DNA from: Sulfitobacter indolifex
GTDB lineage: Bacteria > Pseudomonadota > Alphaproteobacteria > Rhodobacterales > Rhodobacteraceae
Direction: 5' to 3'
DNA length: 64,000 nt
Assembly: GCF_022788655.1 (NCBI RefSeq)
Contig: NZ_CP084952.1
Span: 249,827 to 313,826 of the forward strand
Each line of letters begins with the position of its first letter. Position 1 is the stretch's first letter. This document shows, piece after piece, positions 54,099 to 63,483 of this stretch. Below the pieces are notes generated by a model. It saw only the letters and a program-made list of their open reading frames with translations, did no database searches and was not told the DNA's origin. The translations under genes and the position numbers were made by a program.

Positions 54099-54356
54099 GG
54101 GTCTTCTGCCGCGCGCCTCTCTCTCTGTTCGGGGGGGGGGCTTAACAATGACCTTTGCTCACACGGGGGAGACATTTGCTGGGTCTCCCCCCCATCTAAG
54201 CTAAGGCAGCAAGAGTTTGCCCAAGCACGGGGATCCTCGCGGGTCGAGCTTCCTTCGTAGCTGCGGGTAAGTTATGGGCGATTAATAATCGGTTCCCAGA
54301 GACCGCGCCCTGTTATTATGGCCCACCCATCGCACTTTTAGATTAAAGGACCGGAC
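54099..54356 (+). other. Leader of the RfaH-like gene with a G10 tract at 54131-54140
   Basis: Ten G's in a row lie 33-42 nt after the wza-like stop. No gene here. The tract could vary in length by slippage, but it is outside any coding region. Confidence 0.5.
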
Positions 54357-54872
54357 ATGTCGGATGCGCCTAAAATGGGTTGGTTCGTCGCACAGCTGCG
54401 CCCGAATGGGCTCGCACAAGCACGTGCCCATCTGCGCCGTCAGCGATTTGACAGTTTTTCTCCTGAACGTATAGGCAGCCAGTCGTTCCGGGGCCGTCTT
54501 ATGCAAAAGCGCCAACCCTTATTTCCAGGCTATCTTTTTGTCCAATTCAATCCAGACGCTCCTGGCTGGACTGCCATAAACAACACGCGCGGCATTGCTC
54601 GACTTCTTTTGCAGGATCCACGCCGCCCCCGTGCGCTACCGCAAAGCCTGATGGCGGGTCTTCAGGCCCGCTGCGGACCTGATGAACTTGTGAAACCTGC
54701 TGATGATCTTGAGGTTGGGGACCAAATTCGGATCCTGTCGGGGCCTTTTGCCGATTTCATCACGCAAATTGACCACCTCCCGGATTCCGAAAGAGTTGGC
54801 GTATTGTTAGACCTAATGGGGCGAGACGTTCGGACCTCGCTCGACCGCGGTCAGATCAGCAAGATGCGTTAA
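54357..54872 (+). CDS. NusG-family (RfaH-like) transcription elongation/antitermination protein
   Basis: 171 residues. The N-terminal NGN domain begins GWFVAQLRPNGLAQARAHLRRQRFDSFSPE and has LMQKRQPLFPGYLFVQFN, both characteristic of RfaH and NusG paralogs. The C-terminal KOW part (DLEVGDQIRILSGPFADFITQID) is retained. RfaH types bind RNA polymerase at an ops DNA site in leaders of long polysaccharide operons and suppress termination. Its place in the EPS locus suggests that role here. It is too short and divergent to be the housekeeping NusG, which normally sits beside secE and ribosomal genes. Confidence 0.88.
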   Translation: MSDAPKMGWFVAQLRPNGLAQARAHLRRQRFDSFSPERIGSQSFRGRLMQKRQPLFPGYLFVQFNPDAPGWTAINNTRGIARLLLQDPRRPRALPQSLMAGLQARCGPDELVKPADDLEVGDQIRILSGPFADFITQIDHLPDSERVGVLLDLMGRDVRTSLDRGQISKMR

Positions 54873-54909
54873 CTAAATCACCTGCCTCTTAATTCGAATA
54901 TGAATGCCC

Positions 54910-56208
54910 TTAGGCTTTCTTAAGTAGTTGATCGTGGGCTTCAACATCCGTCCGGAACGTGCCCTCATAGGCCACATTCTCATTGTCCGCAGCGGAGGCC
55001 TGTAGCGTCCAATACGATTTGCCAGCTTCCCTAAAGATCCGAACGTCCAAAACTTCAGTCTCCCGCCTATAGGTGCCAGACAAGGGTGATACCTGAAAGT
55101 TGGACCGTTTACGGTTAAGTAGCGCGGGGGCCAGACGACGGACCCGTCGAAATTGGCGCGAAGCAAAATATTTTACGGCAAATATGTAGGTCGCCATGAA
55201 CAGCAGGATAAAACAGGCCAGCGCAAAAGTCGCCATTATCGGTTGATCCCATAGTAGGACCCCCACGCCAATCGGGACCGAAAAGAAAGGCACAAGGAAT
55301 AAGGTCGCTATCGGGTTATCAAACCGGCCCCGGCGCCCCGCTGCCATGGCGACCGTTCGTACGGCGATATGGTGAAAGTGCAGCCGATCCGGTTGGCCCG
55401 TTGCGCGCCGCGTAGCCCGCCTGCGCAAGATGGAAAGGAGCGTGTCGCAGACAGGCCAAAAGAGCAGCAGCAAGATGGCCATGCCCGCCACAGAGGGGTT
55501 TCGCACCACGAGAATGATCCCGAGCCAAGCTAGAATATGGCCAATGCCATAAGCTCCGGCATCTCCAAGGAAAATGCGCCCTAAGGGCCAGTTCAGAAGG
55601 AAGAAACCTAAAACCGACACCAGCAAAAGGCCCGCCACAATCTGGATGTCCGTATCTCCAGTCTGACCCGCGATCGCGATAAAGCCTATGGAAGCTGTCA
55701 AAGAATAAAGAGCAGAGAGTCCGTTCAACCCGTCTACGAGGTTCAGCGCGTGGCATGTGCCAGCAGACCACAGCAAGGTAATCACGATGGCCGGGACAAT
55801 CCATTTCAATAAGGCGCCCTCTGTCAGGCCTAAGTCTGGCACCAAAGATCCTGTAACGCCAATCGCCAGGGCTGCCGAAAGGAACGCCGCAAATAGTCGG
55901 TTGCGGGGACTAACGTTGCGAAAAATGTCTTCGTGCAGCCCTGCCCAGAACACGACGGCACCTGACGCGAGAGCTAGAAGAAGGTCACGTCCTAGCTCAT
56001 TGTAGTAAAACACGCAGCCAACACAGAGGCCTAAAATAATTCCAATCCCCCCCACGCGCGGGGTCGGGCGCGTATGTTGGGATTGACGCGCAGATAGATC
56101 GCGCAACATATGTTCGTGGGACATGAGCAAGTTCGGGCGCGCGATGAAAAGCATGCTCGAAGCGAGACTAATGATAAAAGCAGTTCCGAATACCAAGAGT
56201 TCATACAT
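54910..56208 (-). CDS. WecA/MraY-type undecaprenyl-phosphate N-acetylhexosamine-1-phosphate transferase
   Basis: 432 residues with about ten membrane helices. The family motifs are visible: HTRPTPRVGGIGIILGL near the start, CHALNLVDGLNGLSALY, GRIFLGDAGAYGIGHILAWLG and DRLHFHHIAVRTVA. It should move GlcNAc-1-P or a similar sugar phosphate from UDP-sugar to undecaprenyl phosphate, starting the repeat unit. The extra C-terminal ~100 residues after the last helix form a soluble tail. It is convergent with the RfaH-like gene and faces away from the BY-kinase gene. Confidence 0.92.
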   Translation of the reverse strand: MYELLVFGTAFIISLASSMLFIARPNLLMSHEHMLRDLSARQSQHTRPTPRVGGIGIILGLCVGCVFYYNELGRDLLLALASGAVVFWAGLHEDIFRNVSPRNRLFAAFLSAALAIGVTGSLVPDLGLTEGALLKWIVPAIVITLLWSAGTCHALNLVDGLNGLSALYSLTASIGFIAIAGQTGDTDIQIVAGLLLVSVLGFFLLNWPLGRIFLGDAGAYGIGHILAWLGIILVVRNPSVAGMAILLLLFWPVCDTLLSILRRRATRRATGQPDRLHFHHIAVRTVAMAAGRRGRFDNPIATLFLVPFFSVPIGVGVLLWDQPIMATFALACFILLFMATYIFAVKYFASRQFRRVRRLAPALLNRKRSNFQVSPLSGTYRRETEVLDVRIFREAGKSYWTLQASAADNENVAYEGTFRTDVEAHDQLLKKA

Positions 56209-56796
56209 AAAAAGACAACCTTACAAATACAAAGTTTGGCGCGATACATCTGCGCGCCCAAAGAAAATAAAACACAACCAAGTGTTTTCTAAAGTAAGCC
56301 TCGACACCAGCAGTTCCAATTCAGGCTCTTCAAATTTGAACCTGCGTCCCATCTGTCGCCGCAGCCCAACCCTGAAATTCACAGGTAACATTGAACAATC
56401 GCCTTGCGTGGCGCACCCAGAAATATGGGATGGTCGCACGTAACTCTCCCCATTACTGTTGTCGGTGCGCGAGGCATTTGCCATTCCCCAAGCGATTTAA
56501 CAAGCACATGCAAGCGAAAATACGCCCGTATCGCTATCCGCGAACAGCAACCCTATCGTGCACGTTATAGCTGTCTATAATACTGATCAAGTGCAGTAAC
56601 TGAACGGACGAGGGAAATTCGTGACCCAAGCGTCCGAATGCCGACACCCCCTGCGTGCGCTCAAATTACGCGACGGTCTGCTGCCCAAATGCGCCATTTT
56701 GCAAGGTGCTGCCCGGGCGTTAATAGTCGGTAGCATTGGAAGGTGTTTGGGGTTAGGAGACGCCAACGCAGTTGATACCGGTTAGCAGTAAATAAT
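56209..56796. promoter_or_regulatory. Divergent promoter region and long leader of the Wzc-like gene with a GGTAGC motif
   Basis: On the plus strand TATAAT stands at 56576-56581 (with a poor -35), giving a possible leader of about 205 nt before the ATG at 56797. In it TCGGTAGCATTGG (56727-56739) resembles the ops core. No gene is supported in the interval on either strand. Confidence 0.5.
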
Positions 56797-58923
56797 ATGA
56801 AACAGTTCTCCAGTGCATCGGGGCATCCCCCCAATGATCCTACTGACGGCGATGAAATTGACCTCGCCGCCTTGCTCCAAACTCTTTGGCGCGGCAAATT
56901 ATGGATCGCCCTATGCGGATTTCTTATGCTGTTTCTTGGAGGTTTTTACGCCTACGGGATGGCCGTGCCGGTCTACACAGCCAAGTCTGCCGTAGCTCTC
57001 GAGAGCAGGCAGGAACAGGTGATGGACATTGAGAGCGTCGTTACCGGGCTTGGCGGCGATCAATCTACAATTAACACCGAGGTCGAGGTTCTTCGTTCGC
57101 GGGGATTGATTGAGACGCTGGTCTTAGATTTGGATTTGCTTGGCGATCCAGAGTTCAACACCAGCCTTCAGCCCCGCCCTCGGTTTTCTATTGGCACATT
57201 TATCGGTGCTCTGCGCGGCCTATTGGGCGCCCAAGACACCCCTGTTGTCGTGTCCGAAAGAGCCACGTTGGACAGGACCATCAACGCAGTTCTTGAGACC
57301 CTTTCTGTCTCTAATCTACGCCAAAGCTTTGTTTTTGAAATTACAGCAACTACGCAAGATGCAGAAAAATCGGCCGCAATCGCAAACCGCCTTGCCGAGC
57401 TTTACATCGAGAACCAGATTTCTGTGAAGTTCGAGAAGACGGAAGCGGCTACAGCTTGGCTTAGCGAAAGGGTCAGTGGCCTACAGGTCGAATTAGAAAC
57501 AGTGCAAGCGGAACTGAAGAACTTTTCGACCAATACCGACCTGATCAATGCAGAAACACTCGCAGCCCTTAACCGGCAAGTAAAAGACCTAAGGGAGCGG
57601 CGTTTGACGCTCGCAGCCCAGGCAGAAGCGGCCGGAACCCGGATAGAGAGCTTGCGCAATGCGGAAGGCGCCGGCGATCCAAATGCGTTTGCCCAAATTG
57701 CTGAAGATCCACTATTGGACCAGGCTTTGCTGCGTCTAGAGGAAGGGCGTGAGGGCGGGCAAGAGGCTTTTAATGCGCGTAGTCAAGCATTGATCACCCA
57801 AGCAGAGCTCGACGCGGCCCGCGCGCGCGCTCAGCTAAGTGCCATTGAAGCTTCTATCGCTGATGTAACTTCACGTATCGACAATCAGTCGCAAGAATTG
57901 GTGACATTGGAACAGCTCCAGCGGGAAGTTCAGGCTAGCAGGCTTCTTTACGAGGCTTTCCTAAGTCGGTTGAAAGAAACGAGCATACAGCAAGGGATTC
58001 AACAGGCCGATAGCCGCCTTCTGAGCCGGGCTGTCGTCCCCCCTGCCCCTTCCGCACCGCGAAAGTCACGCATATTAGCACTTTCTCTCATTCTAGGACT
58101 AATGGGAGGGGCCGCTGCGGTGTTGCTGCGAGAGATGGCGCAGAATACATTCCGTACACCAGAGGATCTCGAAGCAAAAACAGGATACACTGTGATCGGT
58201 CAAATTCCTAAGATCTCGGTGAAAGCCCGGAAGAGTGTACTGGAGTACATTACTCAGAAACCGAACTCAGCAGCAGCTGAATCTGTGCGGAACTTGAGAA
58301 CGTCGATTCTTCTAGCGAACCTCGATACGCCGCCGAAGGTCATTATGTCCACGTCCTCTGTGCCAGGCGAAGGGAAGACAACTCAATCAATTGCTTTGGC
58401 GCAGAACTTTGCGGGATTGGGGGCAAAAGTGCTCCTGATTGAAGGGGATCTGAGGCGTCGTGTGCTTTCAGAGTATTTCTCTCACGATCACCCCCACGGC
58501 TTCCTATCAGTGATGTCGGGGGACATCTCATTGAAGGACGCCACGGTATATGATGAAGGGCTGAATGCGGACATTCTTTATGGGGAAAGATCACGTGTAA
58601 ATGCAGCAGACCTGTTTTCGTCGAAAACGTTCAGCGACTTCATCAAGGAATTGCGCAACCACTACGACCATATAATTATTGATTCTCCTCCTGTCCTAGC
58701 AGTTCCGGACGCGCGCGTATTAGGCCAGCTGGCTGACGCAATCATCTATTCCGTTAAATGGGACAGCGTCACCCACCGCCAGGTTTTGGATGGGTTGAAA
58801 TCTTTAGAGAGCGTAAACCTCAAACCTAGCGGCTTGATCCTCAGCCAGATAGACCGGAATCAATTAAAGCGTTATGGCTACGGCGATAGCTATCAAGCTT
58901 ATGCCGGATACTATACAAACTAA
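56797..58923 (+). CDS. Wzc/ExoP-like polysaccharide co-polymerase with BY-kinase domain
   Basis: 708 residues. A cytosolic N-terminus is followed by TM1 (LWIALCGFLMLFLGGFYAYGM), a periplasmic coiled-coil region (about 60-430) with the chain-length domain, TM2 (ILALSLILGLMGGAAAVLL), and the cytosolic BY-kinase. In it Walker A is SSVPGEGKTTQS, Walker A' VLLIEGDLRRR (Glu where Asp is usual) and Walker B HIIIDSPPVL. The C-terminal tail has six tyrosines in YGYGDSYQAYAGYY, the autophosphorylation cluster. It pairs with the Wza-like pore to control chain length and export. The Asp-to-Glu change in Walker A' may alter activity. Confidence 0.93.
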   Translation: MKQFSSASGHPPNDPTDGDEIDLAALLQTLWRGKLWIALCGFLMLFLGGFYAYGMAVPVYTAKSAVALESRQEQVMDIESVVTGLGGDQSTINTEVEVLRSRGLIETLVLDLDLLGDPEFNTSLQPRPRFSIGTFIGALRGLLGAQDTPVVVSERATLDRTINAVLETLSVSNLRQSFVFEITATTQDAEKSAAIANRLAELYIENQISVKFEKTEAATAWLSERVSGLQVELETVQAELKNFSTNTDLINAETLAALNRQVKDLRERRLTLAAQAEAAGTRIESLRNAEGAGDPNAFAQIAEDPLLDQALLRLEEGREGGQEAFNARSQALITQAELDAARARAQLSAIEASIADVTSRIDNQSQELVTLEQLQREVQASRLLYEAFLSRLKETSIQQGIQQADSRLLSRAVVPPAPSAPRKSRILALSLILGLMGGAAAVLLREMAQNTFRTPEDLEAKTGYTVIGQIPKISVKARKSVLEYITQKPNSAAAESVRNLRTSILLANLDTPPKVIMSTSSVPGEGKTTQSIALAQNFAGLGAKVLLIEGDLRRRVLSEYFSHDHPHGFLSVMSGDISLKDATVYDEGLNADILYGERSRVNAADLFSSKTFSDFIKELRNHYDHIIIDSPPVLAVPDARVLGQLADAIIYSVKWDSVTHRQVLDGLKSLESVNLKPSGLILSQIDRNQLKRYGYGDSYQAYAGYYTN

Positions 58924-59094
58924 TGCCCGTGTCGAAACATGCCATAATCGGGTATGTTCAACTCCGCGCCCAAGTAGGCGCCGATTGTTACCGCCTGCTG
59001 CTTGAAATCATAACCTCTCAAGTACTGTCGTTACCGACGTCGTATGAGATAGGATGAGATATGCGTCATGAAGTGATTGTCCCAACTAAGGGGG

Positions 59095-59370
59095 AGTAGC
59101 TCAGCCAACAACAATCCAGCAGAGCGGGCTCTGCGCCCTATCGGAATCGGCCGTACAAATTGGTTGTTCGCAGGCGCTGACACCGGGGACAAAACCCTGG
59201 CTCGCGCAAAGACTATCATCGAAACTGCCAAGCTAAACGGCCTCGATCCACAAGCCTATCTCGCGGACGTCCTCGACCGCATCCACGACCATAAGATAAA
59301 CAAGTTGGATGAGTTGCTGCCGTGGAACTGGAAGGCATCAAACCCAGAAGCGAGCAGTCAAGCAGCCTAA
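59095..59370 (+). pseudogene. C-terminal fragment of an IS66-family transposase
   Basis: The frame reads NNNPAERALRPIGIGRTNW, LFAGADTGDKTLARAKTIIE, TAKLNGLDPQAYLADVLDRI and HDHKINKLDELLPWNW, the conserved IS66 C-terminus. Everything upstream is gone (the sequence before 59095 is unrelated). It marks the far end of the EPS locus. Confidence 0.88.
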
Positions 59371-59813
59371 GCCGCGGTATCAATGGTTCGGTTACGCGCG
59401 CAATGAACCTGACGCATAAGCAATATGTTGGAGCTTCGGTCTGCCAACCATTTTGGCGTTCGCATTCATTACCTGACTACGGGATTTCGAAGATGAGAGG
59501 ACGATCTCGGGCGGGACCAATCTGTTGGATGAAGTCTCATCGGTCACTTCGTCTGGTAGATATCGATGCGGAACACGACAAACCAGGAATTTTTGGGAAT
59601 TGCAGGCTTTCCGAATGGCAACGCTTGGGCCGCCCATTTTTCTTACGGATCGCAAGATCGAAAGCTCCCCTTTTGAGCGCGGCGGACCCAATTTATCCGA
59701 TTGAACCTTCGTCAGCTTGGCACAGAGCCGCGCTGACGAAGGTCTAGAGAGTGTTGGAGAAAGGTTGGAGAGAAGCTTACGAAGGTCATACCTCCCTCAA
59801 CCTATCAGAGACA
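59371..59813. other. Gene-free stretch, possibly IS-derived
   Basis: No gene can be supported. The sequence lies between the IS66 remnant and two small genes for exported proteins. Confidence 0.4.
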
Positions 59814-60086
59814 TTAGGAATAATAGGCTAGCAGCATCGCAATGTAGCCCGATTTCACGACATAGGTATTTCCCCCTGCCACCACAGTAATGTCGCCGCC
59901 TGGCGTTACACTTGAAATGCTGCTGACAGACACTCCCGTGGCACGTGTAATTGCGGCTGCGATCACCCCAGTACCGATTGTGTGGCCCGCGCCACCGGGT
60001 GCGGTGACCGTTACGGTATCCCCTGCAAACGCACTATTGGTAAGAACCATAGAGACTGCTGCAGACATTAGAATTTTTTTCAACAT
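59814..60086 (-). CDS. Small secreted Gly/Val-rich protein of unknown function
   Basis: 90 residues from the ATG at 60086, with AAAGG upstream. MLKKILMSAAVSMVLTNSAFA is a signal peptide. The mature part is short and rich in Gly, Ala, Val, Ser and Thr (DTVTVTAPGGAGHTIGTGV, then SSVTPGGDITVVAGGNTYVV). It looks like a small beta-rich surface protein. No family recognised. It follows the next gene upstream by 23 bp, so the two are likely one operon. Confidence 0.65.
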   Translation of the reverse strand: MLKKILMSAAVSMVLTNSAFAGDTVTVTAPGGAGHTIGTGVIAAAITRATGVSVSSISSVTPGGDITVVAGGNTYVVKSGYIAMLLAYYS

Positions 60087-60109
60087 AGACTTAAACCTTT
60101 TATGGAATT

Positions 60110-60880
60110 TCAAAAACCGTAGGCGACTGACAAAGTCACCTGCTGGCGGTTGGTGTTGTCTGTTACGTCGAGAAGACTGAGGGAAGTGCTGATAGTCGAG
60201 TCAGGAATGTTGAAGGACGCCCCGAGGTTCAGCTGGGTTTCGGTGAAGGACATGCTGGCGCTCATATTTGGGGTGATCCCCACGCCAACACCCGCAAAGG
60301 CCCCATCTTCGATCGTGAGACCATCTGACTGCCGAGTATTGTCAGTACCATACCCAATTACAAACTGAAGCGGGATCTCCACCTCCCCTTTGTCTACGGC
60401 AAGGATGTGCGAAGCATAGACGGTAAACTGTTCCGACCGGTCTGAATTTACCCCCCATGCTGCAAGGTTAGAGACCGTCGCACCCACGAAAGTAGCAGAA
60501 TTCCCGCCCACATGCGCGAGACGAGAAGCAGAGAGGCTAAGCGAACCAGCATCACCTAAAGGCTCAAGACCGGTCAAGGCCAGCCCGAATGTCAGACTTA
60601 GGTTCTCAAGGGGGCTACCAATACTATAGCCTGCAACAAGGTCTCCGTCGCCACCCGCGCCGGATACTCCGCCCCGCGGCGTGGCGTAGGTCAGCCCAAC
60701 AAAACCGCTCCCGGATTTTGGTGCGACCGCCGAGGGTGCGCCTGCTACCGTTGGAAATGCCAGCTGCATGCTTGGGCTGGGGAGCGAAGGCTGCGGCACC
60801 ATAACCGCGTCACTTTGCGCAAAGACAGACGTCCCAAGGGCTGCGACCATTGAAGAAATTGCTAAAATTTTTCTCGACAT
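60110..60880 (-). CDS. Putative outer-membrane beta-barrel protein
   Basis: 256 residues from the ATG at 60880. MSRKILAISSMVAALGTSVFAQ is a signal peptide. The mature part has alternating Gly/Ser/hydrophobic strands (GSGFVGLTYATPRGGVSGAG, LSLTFGLALTGLEPL) and ends with an aromatic residue in QQVTLSVAYGF, the usual C-terminus of outer-membrane barrels. It shares an operon with the small secreted gene. Function unknown; surface or biofilm roles are plausible given the locus. Confidence 0.68.
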   Translation of the reverse strand: MSRKILAISSMVAALGTSVFAQSDAVMVPQPSLPSPSMQLAFPTVAGAPSAVAPKSGSGFVGLTYATPRGGVSGAGGDGDLVAGYSIGSPLENLSLTFGLALTGLEPLGDAGSLSLSASRLAHVGGNSATFVGATVSNLAAWGVNSDRSEQFTVYASHILAVDKGEVEIPLQFVIGYGTDNTRQSDGLTIEDGAFAGVGVGITPNMSASMSFTETQLNLGASFNIPDSTISTSLSLLDVTDNTNRQQVTLSVAYGF

Positions 60881-61281
60881 TCCATTTCCGCCTAATTGAA
60901 CTTTCGTTTCTAACCAAATCTGTAAAATAGCTGGTAGCCATTCACAACATTCCTCCCCCAAAATGGGTTGGCGAGGTAACCATTCAAATAGATTGATGCT
61001 CACTTGTGATACTAGTACAACAGATTACATGACTTTGGTAGCTTTGCTGGACGAGAAGGCCGATCGCGGAAAGGCACCTTGGCGAAAACATCAGCACACC
61101 ACTACCTTCTATAGACAAAATAGGTCACTCGTCACGTCTTAACGGCAAAGACGCGTGGCAGGAACTGTTGGACGATCTGCTGACTGCTTGTCTACAGCGT
61201 TCATATCCAACGGCTGTATTGAGAACCTGAGAACGGGTGATATTGCACAAAACCAGTGGGGCTTCATGTCGTGAATCCAAT
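60881..61281. other. Intergenic stretch upstream of the beta-barrel gene
   Basis: It holds the promoter for the two-gene operon and the edge of the next IS remnant. No gene is supported. Confidence 0.4.
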
Positions 61282-62211
61282 ATGGTAGCTGGCTCGCACA
61301 TCACCTACCTATACGACGACGATTGGACTGCCTATAATGAGGCGCTGAACCGCCGCGGATCATTGACGATCTAGTTCGATCCGAAGATGAACTGGGATGC
61401 CGAACCCTCCGGCAAGAGGGGTAGGTCGCGGACATTCAGTGACCCTGCGATCCAGACCTGTTTGACGATGAAGGTGCTGTTCGGGATGGCGCTGCGGCAG
61501 ACGACGGGCTTTGTAGAATGCCTGCTTCGGCTGACAGGCCTCAATTGGGACGTGCCTAACTTCAGCACCATTTGCCGCCGTCAAAGGACGCTTTCGGTGG
61601 TCATTCCATATCGTCGCGCGAAGGACCCGCTGCACCTGCTGATCGATAGCACCGGCATCGAGGGTGAAGGCGAATGGAATGCCCGCAAGGACGGCGGGCC
61701 AAAGCGACGCGTCTGGCGCAAGATCCACATCGGCATTGATGAGCAAACGCTGGAAATCAGAGCAGTTGAGATCACCGGCAGCAACACTTGGGGGTACACC
61801 GATGTTGTTTCACCTACTGGGCCAGATTCCGCCCGATCAGGAGGTTGGCAGCGTGACTGCCGATGGTGCCTACGACACGCGCCGATGTCACAAGGCCATC
61901 GCTGATCGCGGTGCGGCCGCAGGTATACCACCGCGCCGGAATGCCCAGCCAAGGAAGCTAACCACAGCCGGTGCTATCGTCAGGAACGACGCACTTCGCG
62001 CATCAAGATATCTGGGTCGGGCGCTCAGGCGAAAGTGAAGCGGCCACCACCGCCGAAGACGCGTTAAGACAAAGATGCACTGCGTAAAACTAATTGGTAG
62101 CGCCTGATGGCGCGCGACTTTGACCGCCAGACCGCGGAGGTTCAGGTGCGCGTCGCAATCCTGAACAGTCACACCGCCATTGGCATCCCTGTCACGAAAG
62201 CCCTAGGATAA
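61282..62211 (+). pseudogene. Decayed IS5-family transposase gene
   Basis: From an ATG at 61282 the frame gives YDDDWTAYNEALNRRGSL, then a TAG at 61372-61374 (Trp in relatives), then FDPKMNWDAEPSGKRGRS, AIQTCLTMKVLFGMALRQTT and LHLLIDSTGIEGEGEWNARK with the first catalytic Asp intact. A frameshift near 61800 moves to LLGQIPPDQEVGSVTADGAY and DTRRCHKAIADRGAAAGIPP. A further break precedes RLMARDFDRQTAEVQVRVAI and GIPVTKALG, ending at 62211. It is nearly full length but inactive. Confidence 0.88.
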
Positions 62212-62421
62212 ATCCATCTGGGGGAAGGAAAGATCCGTTCGTCAGCTGATTGACGCAACAGAGGCCTGCCTGCACATTTCGTGCATATCCAGCACGTTCG
62301 TTTTCTGTGATGATGTATCACATTGGTGTAAAAGTCGAGGTATCTCCTGAACTGGCCCCCATTTCGACCGGCCTCCTTGGTTTGACTAAGGAGGCTTAAG
62401 GATAGCCTTAAGCACGTGCTT

Positions 62422-62748
62422 ATGTCTGAGATAGAAATCATCACTGTTGGTGGTCGCTGTCGGCGCTGGTCCGCGGCGGAAAGGCTACGGATCGTTGAAG
62501 AGACCCTTTATGACGGGGATAGCGTTTCCGCCGTTGCTCGTCGTATTGGCGTGGCCCCCAGACCGTTGTATCGTTGGCGTAGACTGATGCTCGAAGGAGG
62601 GAGTGTCGCCGTGACAGGAGATGACAGCGTGACCAGCAACAAGACTGTTCGAGAGATGGAAGTCAGCGTCCGGAAACTTGAGCGCCAGCTGGGACGCAAG
62701 ACGCTGGAGGTGGAGATTCTGAAGGAAGCGCTGGATAAGTCCCGGTAA
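62422..62748 (+). CDS. IS3-family OrfA (DNA-binding subunit)
   Basis: 108 residues from the ATG at 62422. It has the helix-turn-helix WSAAERLRIVEETLYDGDSVSAVARRIGVAPRPLYRWRR and a leucine-rich coiled coil RKLERQLGRKTLEVEILKEAL. The stop TAA at 62746 sits at an A8 run (62747-62754). It normally pairs with OrfB to form the transposase, but orfB here is broken. Confidence 0.85.
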   Translation: MSEIEIITVGGRCRRWSAAERLRIVEETLYDGDSVSAVARRIGVAPRPLYRWRRLMLEGGSVAVTGDDSVTSNKTVREMEVSVRKLERQLGRKTLEVEILKEALDKSR

Positions 62749-62795
62749 AAAAAACTTACCTTGCTTGCGCAATCGCTCAAGCCGGGCGGTTCCCG

Positions 62796-63483
62796 ATGAA
62801 GATGGTGGCGCAAACGCTAGGTGTATCCCGTTCGAACCTGTATGAACGCCAGAGTGGAAGCACGAAGCCGCGTCGAAGCTATTATAAAGCTCAGGACGCG
62901 GCGCTTTTGCCTCGTATTGAGCGTTTGGTGGTAGAACGCCCAACCTATGGCTCCCGCCGGATCACCGCAGTCCTGAACCGGGAGCTCAGGACAGAAAGTC
63001 TTGCCCGGCACCTGCTGGAATGGCGATGTTATCCGCGCGGCGTTCTTCCTCGACGCTCATGATCGCGAGCTCATCGCCTGGCGGGCTGTCGCCAATGCCG
63101 GGATCAGTGGCTCGGACTTGCGTGACATGCTTCTGGAGGCCTTCGAGAAACCCTCCGGCAGCTATCACGCGCCAGAGGTTTTTGAGGTCTTATCCGACAA
63201 TGGCAGCTGTTATACGGCAAAGGAAGCCCCCGTCTTTGCTCGCCAACTCGGCCTGAAGTCATGCTTCACGCCAGTCTCAAGCCCGCAATCCAACGGCATG
63301 TCCGAAGCCTTCGTAAAAACGCTCAAGCGCGACTATGTGCGCGTTAACCCGCTACCCAATGCTGAAACCGTTTTGAATTTGATAGGAGACTGGATCGAGG
63401 ACTATAATGACAACCACCCACACAGCGGCCTAAAATGGCGCTCGCCTCGCAAGTTCATCAGGGCCAAAACCGAAATCGCGTAG
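62796..63483 (+). pseudogene. IS3-family OrfB with internal deletion
   Basis: The N-terminal frame MVAQTLGVSRSNLYERQSGS to PTYGSRRITAVLNREL changes frame near 62995 and continues CWNGDVIRAAFFLDAHDREL, FEVLSDNGSCYTAKEAPVFA and SSPQSNGMSEAFVKTLKRDY. The stretch with the first catalytic Asp (WCSD-type in relatives) is deleted, while the second Asp and Glu remain. Transposition from this copy is not expected. Confidence 0.85.

Noticed and set aside
54131..54140. G10 tract as a phase-variation switch
   Set aside because: It lies outside any coding region and is not placed between clear promoter boxes, so only a weak note is justified.
59088..59110. GGGGGAGTAGCTCAGCCAAC resembles the 5' end and D-arm of a tRNA
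   Set aside because: No matching anticodon arm, T-arm or acceptor complement follows. The sequence instead encodes the IS66 transposase tail shortly after.
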